A DNA stretch of 64,000 nt from Schistosoma mansoni (taxonomy: Eukaryota > Platyhelminthes > Trematoda > Strigeidida > Schistosomatidae). The stretch's first letter is position 1. Every line of letters begins with the position of its first letter. The DNA lies in NCBI RefSeq assembly GCF_000237925.1, contig NW_017386017.1:992001-1056000 (forward strand). Direction: 5' to 3'. The notes under the pieces were generated by a model. The model ran no database searches, was not told the origin of the DNA, and saw only the letters and a program-made list of their open reading frames with translations. Shown one piece after another: positions 58,901 to 64,000 of this stretch. Made by a program: the position numbers and the translations under genes.

Positions 58901-59261
58901 AACGTTATTAGTTCCCCTGCTTCAGTTAAGTGATAATAAATAACTAACAGAGACTAAGTAGATTGATATATGATATATCTATCTCTTGTTCATTCAACAT
59001 CTCAACAAGAAGTAAGCACACTTGCAATGTAAATAATAATTGACCAGTTATTTGGGATATGAATCCGTGTCTAATTTGGAAGTAGGTTTCCTCAAAAATG
59101 CAGTCAACTGAATAATAAAATAATAACTACCTATTTTTCCATTCCTGTAGGTACCGTGTCCACTGTGTCGTGCCGAATTCCTACCATTCAGTGAAGATCT
59201 TGTCAATCTAGTACATTCACAGAAAAATACCAAAAACAGTGATAGTTTGAAGTTGGGATAG
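55902..59261 (+). CDS. RNF25: RNF25-like RWD / RING-H2 E3 ubiquitin ligase, six exons
   Basis: Exons: 55902-55912, 55953-56015, 56058-56163, 56229-56366, 56840-57058, 59151-59261, all GT-AG, phases consistent, 215 residues. Residues 1 to ~115 form an RWD domain: IQDELQLLHEMFPGEFKVDF, KFIKFNLNLKFTPKYPRESP and TISVECVHGLKEKDIAKLL. The RING-H2 follows IPTVECAICL, with C/H ligands in CTTNFHYFHTYC and a final pair in VPCPLC encoded by the last exon. Known role of the family: RNF25 is an E3 ligase acting with UBE2D/E enzymes and, in mammals, on stalled ribosomes. The third ligand spacing (C-x4-H) is longer than the usual C-x-H. The long C-terminal tail of human RNF25 (459 residues) is absent. Introns 1-3 are only 40, 42 and 65 nt; intron 5 (2.1 kb) is full of repeats. 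The tiny first exon is the least certain part. Confidence 0.82.
57432..57556 (+). repeat. family C retroposon, 5'-truncated
   Basis: Only the last ~125 bp (CAGTATCACAGCCCTCACAC to TGTTTAAACAGATAAATAAA). It lies in RNF25 intron 5. Confidence 0.8.
57890..58015 (-). mobile_element. family E LINE, 3' end only
   Basis: Matches the end of the copy at 28074 (CAGTCAGTCAGTAACAAC, AGAACTTCGTACGT). The start is lost. In RNF25 intron 5. Confidence 0.65.
58286..58804 (+). repeat. family C SINE-like retroposon, full length
   Basis: 519 bp in RNF25 intron 5, flanked by CAGAATT at 58279-58285 and 58805-58811 (a 7-bp duplication, short). Confidence 0.85.
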
Positions 59262-59979
59262 ATTTGTTTCGAAATGTTGATTTTATAACTACTGTGAATT
59301 ATCTGTAAATCCATTATTTCTTTTTTTATAATGTTTACTTAAATACTAGTGAAACGTCTTCAAATAGTTTGAAATGTGCAGAATTTCGTGGTAAATATTA
59401 AGTACAGTACAGTAAACTTTTATACTTATTGTGATTATCGTCAGGTTTCCGTGTCCGACAGTTTCAAATTATCATCTTACGGCAGCGTATTTCATTGTTA
59501 CCACCTAATTCTTTCGGTGTAATCTTGAATCCTCTAATTGTTCAGTAATTTACACCGCTAATCACAATCACCAACCTTTGTTTATTAATATTTATGGTAT
59601 TGGATAAGAGCTCTGCTTAACAGAACAACAATACTGCTTTAATTAAACAAAAAATGGAGAATTTCGGCAATGTGTCGATTTTATCTATTGGTTGTTATGA
59701 GATCTAGACACAAAAAGTAACAGTAGCAAATTTTAAAAACACATTATTTATTCGATAACTGCTTGACTAAATCAGCATGCATATTAGATGTAGTTCAATC
59801 ACTAATCATATATAGTTCTTCTGTTATATTAGTATGATAGTGATTCTTTCCATCTTTTAAATTTAGTACCTTTTATGTCCAAGATTATAATTAACCATGA
59901 CGTCTCTAACTTGTTTGCTTAAAATCGATTCACTCAATTTCAGGGTCATGGAAATACAAATAGAAGAGTAAAAGTTTAC
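59262..59979. other. convergent intergenic region between RNF25 and APH-1
   Basis: AT-rich 3' flanks of the two convergent genes. No gene seen. Confidence 0.5.
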
Positions 59980-59985
59980 TTTATT
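59980..59985 (-). terminator. candidate polyadenylation signal for APH-1
   Basis: AATAAA on the minus strand, 214 nt past the APH-1 stop. Chosen by motif and distance only. Confidence 0.3.
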
Positions 59986-60198
59986 ACTTGATATTAATAA
60001 TGTTTACAGTTATAAACAGTGTTACATAACTCATATATATATATATATATATGGTTACAAAAAGAGATGCACAAAATAAAAATTCTTCATGTTACCATTA
60101 TTTTCTTTAAAAAAAAGGTAGATCTCCGTTTTTAATTGTACCGGATACTGGATTTTAAACTACAAAAAGAAGTTTGGTGCTTGTATAAAAAATCTCCA

Positions 60199-63100
60199 TT
60201 ACTGTTGATTAATAAAATTGACAGCACTATTTTTTTTAGGATTAGTGATTAATTGTGAATGAAATCGACAATAGGCGAATATGATCATTCCTATGAGACA
60301 AATCATGTATATTGCACATACAATTTCTGAGCAAGGTGATGAATAGGTATTGATTAACGACTGTAAAATCATAAGAAATACAAATACAATGTAGGTAATT
60401 TGAAGTGGATTAATTAATTTTAGAATAATTTTCATCAAGACCTATTGAGATATATAAAGCACACTAAGCAATTGTTTTGTCGGAATTTCTAAGTCAGTGT
60501 ATTACTTTCATTATGTCTCGTGGTAACCATGATACGTTCTTTTATTGTGTTAGAAGACATTGGTTAACATAACCAACTTCAGTTATTTAGTATTCGCCTA
60601 CAATGTGATCGATTGTTTGGTTGATTTCATAGATCGTATCCTTTAACTGTAGTCTTAACAAACAAGTCACACAGTTATTATTTTACAAGTAGGTTTAGGA
60701 AGTTCTATTTTTTTGAAAATCCCCACCACGTATTCACAACATCGTCGTTGTATATGGTGAAATTTTTTAAGTTAGGAATGGGTCACTGTTGTTTCTTGTT
60801 ACTAATGTGTTTATCACCTTGATTGTGATTACTTTTAACCTAGCACAATTATTATTTAATATAGAATCATTTGTTACTTGCATATTATTGAGAAATAAAT
60901 TTGCCAAGAATCCAACAGTATTTGATTTTTATAGACCTTAGATCAATCTAACATATCTCTTATTTTAAGGATGTGCTCTAAACAAAACTACGTAAATATT
61001 ACTTATCATTGAAAATGTATCATAAATGCAATAAGAAAAATTTCACCAACCATGCCAGCTAATCCAAAATGCATAAAGTATACAAGGATAATTTGACCAT
61101 ATGCACGTTGTACAAACGCAGAAAACAGAATAAGAGACCAAAACACTTGAAGCATTGATATACACATACACTGACACGCTAACAAAAAAACAAGGTGATT
61201 TCAATTAGCTGAGTAATATATATGGGTAAAAGTGTAATATATAGGTTACATATAATTAATTAATGACTGAAGTAAACGCATTAAGTTACTGGTTTGCTTA
61301 GCAGAGCTATCGTTTGGGCGGTAAACAGATGGAGACCGTATCTACTCGATCAACGATTCAGCGTTGAGACTGATCATAAGCCACTGCAATAGGTAATATC
61401 AGTGGAAGATCCCCGGAAGGGAATAATCACAGCGCATTTTGCGGTTTCGGAAGTATGATTGGTCACATCGTTTTCACTTATGGTTGCTGCTTGTACCTAC
61501 CCTATCCCATTCCTTTCGTATATTGACTGTCCATGATTGGTGATTACCTCCTTGTGTCAACCAAAAACCCCTATTTCTCTAAGAAAATCTGCTCCCACTA
61601 CCGTCTGTTGTATCCCTTTGGTCACTATCAAGTGATATTGCACTCTACATTAGTTTATTTTGATGCAGCAGCCCGTCATCAATTGACTCATGATCTCAAC
61701 TAGTGAAATTACTATAATATCCACAAAACTCCTTCTGATATTATGGATCTATTGACTTTCTGAACCTCTGTGGTTTAGAGATTAGTTTATTTAAATTTGG
61801 AGCATGCAGTCAGAGACCTGACAAATAGACAACCTATTTGAACACCTAGTGAGTAAATCAATTTTTATCGTCTTGAGACATTTATTATTGATAAAACTCA
61901 TTGCTTACTATAATATAATGCATAACATACATGAAATCGCATCAAGTCAATATTTTATTTCTTATCATTTCACAGACTAATAAATTAAGTGGGCCTGTGC
62001 TTTTTTTAGATGACCTTAGTCTTATCAAGCGGTGACTAAGTGGTTAACGCATTATAATTTTAAATACTTTGTTTCAGGTTCGAACAATGCTTTATCTACT
62101 TTGGTTTATAGACTACGTTAATATCACTAGCATCTAGTAGAGAGTGTGATTAAATTCATTCTGTATAATAGTAACAATTAAAAAATAGGCTAACAAATAA
62201 GAAATTAATGAATGTAGTCCGTTAATCTACGTTAATGTGTCAACTAGAATATCATTAGAAAACGTGAAGGCATTTTAGATAAATGCACCCCAGATTATTG
62301 AGTAATGATACAGTAACGAGAGAATTAACAAAGGGTAGATTGAGTTACAGTGTATATATCATTAATTAAGTACAAATCCATAGACTAAAAGACTCTGTAA
62401 CACATTTATTTGATAACGCTTAGTGATAGTATTTAGTTTCCAAGACCTCGGCAGGCAAAGGTAAGGCCAAAAGCTTACGACATAAGTGTTGAAAGTCGGA
62501 GACTGACTAGTGAACCACACTCCTACAACTTGCATAATATATTAATTTGAGTTAAAAATGCCAAGGCGCCTTTGGAGGAGCTATGTATGACTATGTTTGG
62601 ATGGTAAGATGGTGGAGTGGCACACAATTATTCTAGATTACCAAGTTTTGATGCCCGTCGGTATTAACACACAGCAAAAATGTAATTCACAGCTAATTAC
62701 GGTACTTACTAAATGAATCACATTATAATACAATTCAAGTATTCCTACAAAATACGAATACACAGTAAAACAATGTAATAATAATAATACTCTTACACGA
62801 AAACAAAAAGAATGTTCTCGAATTCCATGTTGAATATATAGTTATTCCAGGGCCATAGGAATCAATAAGTATACGTAACGATTGTATAATACAACTCATC
62901 AAACCATACCCTAATCCAGAGACATAAGCGACTGTAAGATGATCAAGTTGTATAGCATGATTATTATTATTGTTAATATCGCCACTATTATTATCGTTCA
63001 AAATATTATGATCATAGTCGTTTGTTATTATAATATTACTACTAGATATTTTTCTATTTCTTGTTAAATTTGAAACTTCATTTCTTTCAGCTTCTCTCCC

Positions 63101-63212
63101 ATGACTATGATTATCAATAATGTTGTCGTTATTAATTCCATCAACCAGCTGTGGTCTTGAAACGGGAGTAGTTGAACTACTTACAATCAGCTGAAGGCCG
63201 GATTCAGCTTTG
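60199..63212 (-). CDS. APH1: APH-1 (gamma-secretase subunit), last three exons, partial
   Basis: APH-1 is the seven-pass scaffold of gamma-secretase. Exons in coding order: 63212-62797, 61178-61051, 60360-60199; phases 2/1/0 agree and the stop is at 60199. The first exons (TM1-3) lie beyond the right edge. Landmarks: KAESGLQLIV before a ~65-residue Asn-rich loop insert, then HLTVAYVSGLGYGLMSCI (human QMAYVSGLSFGIISGVF), GPGITIYSTWNSRTFFLF, MLQVFWSLILFSAF (TM5), FMHFGLAGM (TM6), and TYSSPCSEIVCAIYMICLIG (TM7). The GxxxGxxxG motif reads GxxxGxxxC. The TM5 His (ILLHTFW in human, H171) is Gln here; the TM6 His (H197) is kept. The donor after exon 61051 (GTTGGT) is weak; other boundaries are ordinary. 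The ~54-residue last exon supplies TM7 and the tail. Confidence 0.8.
61285..61470 (+). mobile_element. Gypsy-type RNase H fossil
   Basis: The plus strand reads AIVWAVNRWRPYLLDQRFSV and ETDHKPLQ, a hallmark of the region joining reverse transcriptase and RNase H in Gypsy/Ty3 elements. It lies in the APH-1 intron. Old and broken; no LTR is linked to it. Confidence 0.75.
61530..61640 (-). mobile_element. possible Gypsy-type protease fossil
   Basis: The minus strand contains VVGADFLREIGV, which resembles the end of the retropepsin domain. It lies next to, and inverted from, the RNase H piece. A broken fragment; the assignment is tentative. Confidence 0.45.
61672..61742 (+). repeat. family B 3' fragment
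   Basis: CATCAATTGACTCATGATCTCAAC and the CCACAAAACTCCTTCTGATA tail of family B, within the APH-1 intron. Confidence 0.65.
62022..62105 (+). repeat. tRNA-like sequence (old SINE head)
   Basis: Box A-like TGACTAAGTGGTTAACGC and box B-like GGTTCGAAC lie 38 nt apart. No acceptor stem. Probably a tRNA-derived SINE remnant. Confidence 0.4.
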
Positions 63213-63429
63213 CTATAGACGAAAAAGGAAGTAAAAGTGAATAAAAAAACATGAGAAAAAGCACTTTTACACAGTATATATATTATTTATTACCTAAAGA
63301 CGATCAACAACTTTCTTATCTAAACAATTTGGACTTCAATCACATCTTAAGTATGATACAGTTGTACATGAATAATAACTCTGTTGATAGCGAATAGTCA
63401 ATCTGTACGATTTTATCTCCCATTTAATG

Positions 63430-63800
63430 TTAAAGTGATCTCGAGTGTTTTTAAAGATATGATGGCGGTTGATACTTCCTAGTTATTCATGTCGTAGATG
63501 AATACTTTTCCTTGAGGTAGTTCAAGAATACAACTGAATTAAGGATGCTACTGACAGCCCGGGAGTGCAACAAAAAAGCACAAGGAACAACTGCTCAAAG
63601 CCAATCATACAGCCTGTTAGTGAGCAGTATTAGACTTGAGGTTTGAAGGAAATGCCTAACTACCGTTACACGCAAGTACAGTTAACAGTACAACTTCGCC
63701 CTTGAACCTAAAGGAATAATTTCCCCAGTCAATTTAACCTGACTTATTTATCGCGGTTCGTGCGCCCTACCACTACGTCAAAGCGGTAGCTACGGTTTGA
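63430..63800 (-). mobile_element. family E LINE, isolated 5' region, diverged
   Basis: It follows the 5' leader of the 42365-45690 copy in order: TCTCGAGTGTTTTTAAAGAT, CACAAGGAACAACTGCTCAA, GTTAGTGAGCAGTATTAGAC, and CCACTACGTCAAAGCGGTAG. It lies within the upstream APH-1 intron. Confidence 0.55.
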
Positions 63801-64000
63801 AAGCATCGCAACACATGCATAAAAATTACTTAAAGCTAAGTACGTGTCAAATGTCTCGTACAGTTGTAATTTGATTTCTGACTATCATGGCAGAATATAC
63901 ATAGAAAGTGATTATCTTAAGATGAACAGCCCCACTCACTAAAAGTTAATGGCTTTGATAGTAAAAAAAAGTATGACAAACGACAAAAAAGGACGTACAA

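Noticed and set aside
1-64000. CRISPR arrays, rRNA genes, bacterial operons
   Set aside because: None seen; the gene structure and repeats are eukaryotic.

Overview
AT-rich eukaryotic DNA, very probably from a blood fluke (Schistosoma or a close relative). The reasons are hammerhead-ribozyme retroposons of the Smalpha type, RTE (SR2-like) LINE pieces, introns as short as 40 nt near the start of one gene, and long repeat-filled introns elsewhere. The species cannot be fixed from the sequence. There is no prokaryotic content.

Four host genes can be supported. On the minus strand, positions 25651-36618 hold a five-exon Suppressor of Fused (SUFU) gene predicted at 1,144 residues, more than twice the usual size because of Ser/Asn/Gln/Ala-rich insertions. 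Positions 41023-42003 (minus) hold GET4/TRC35 as one uninterrupted 326-codon frame. Positions 55902-59261 (plus) hold a six-exon RWD plus RING-H2 protein of the RNF25 type (215 residues). Positions 60199-63212 (minus) hold the last three exons of APH-1, the gamma-secretase scaffold; its first exons lie beyond the right edge. RNF25 and APH-1 converge. The four belong to unrelated pathways (Hedgehog signalling, tail-anchored protein insertion, ubiquitin ligation, intramembrane proteolysis), so no operon-like logic links them.

The rest is a dense graveyard of repeats. Positions 1-24300 have no host gene that I recognise and carry the ribozyme retroposons (families A and B), a 520-bp SINE-like retroposon (family C), LTR-like solo sequences and LINE fragments. 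The SUFU introns hold a 5'-inverted LINE with a perfect 12-bp target duplication, a family C copy and an RTE fragment. Positions 37340-39800 are a nested stack: an RTE element split by a family C copy and by an LTR-like block. Positions 42365-45690 are a nearly complete 3.3-kb LINE (family E). Positions 45690-55360 are old repeats with no recognised gene.

The most notable non-genic signals are head-to-tail ribozyme repeats with a 334-336 nt period, a multi-copy subfamily sharing the same predicted-inactivating ribozyme change, a second ribozyme family lying inverted around an assembly gap, and a 56-bp-arm inverted repeat 220 bp upstream of RNF25. Family letters A-I are local labels for this window only.
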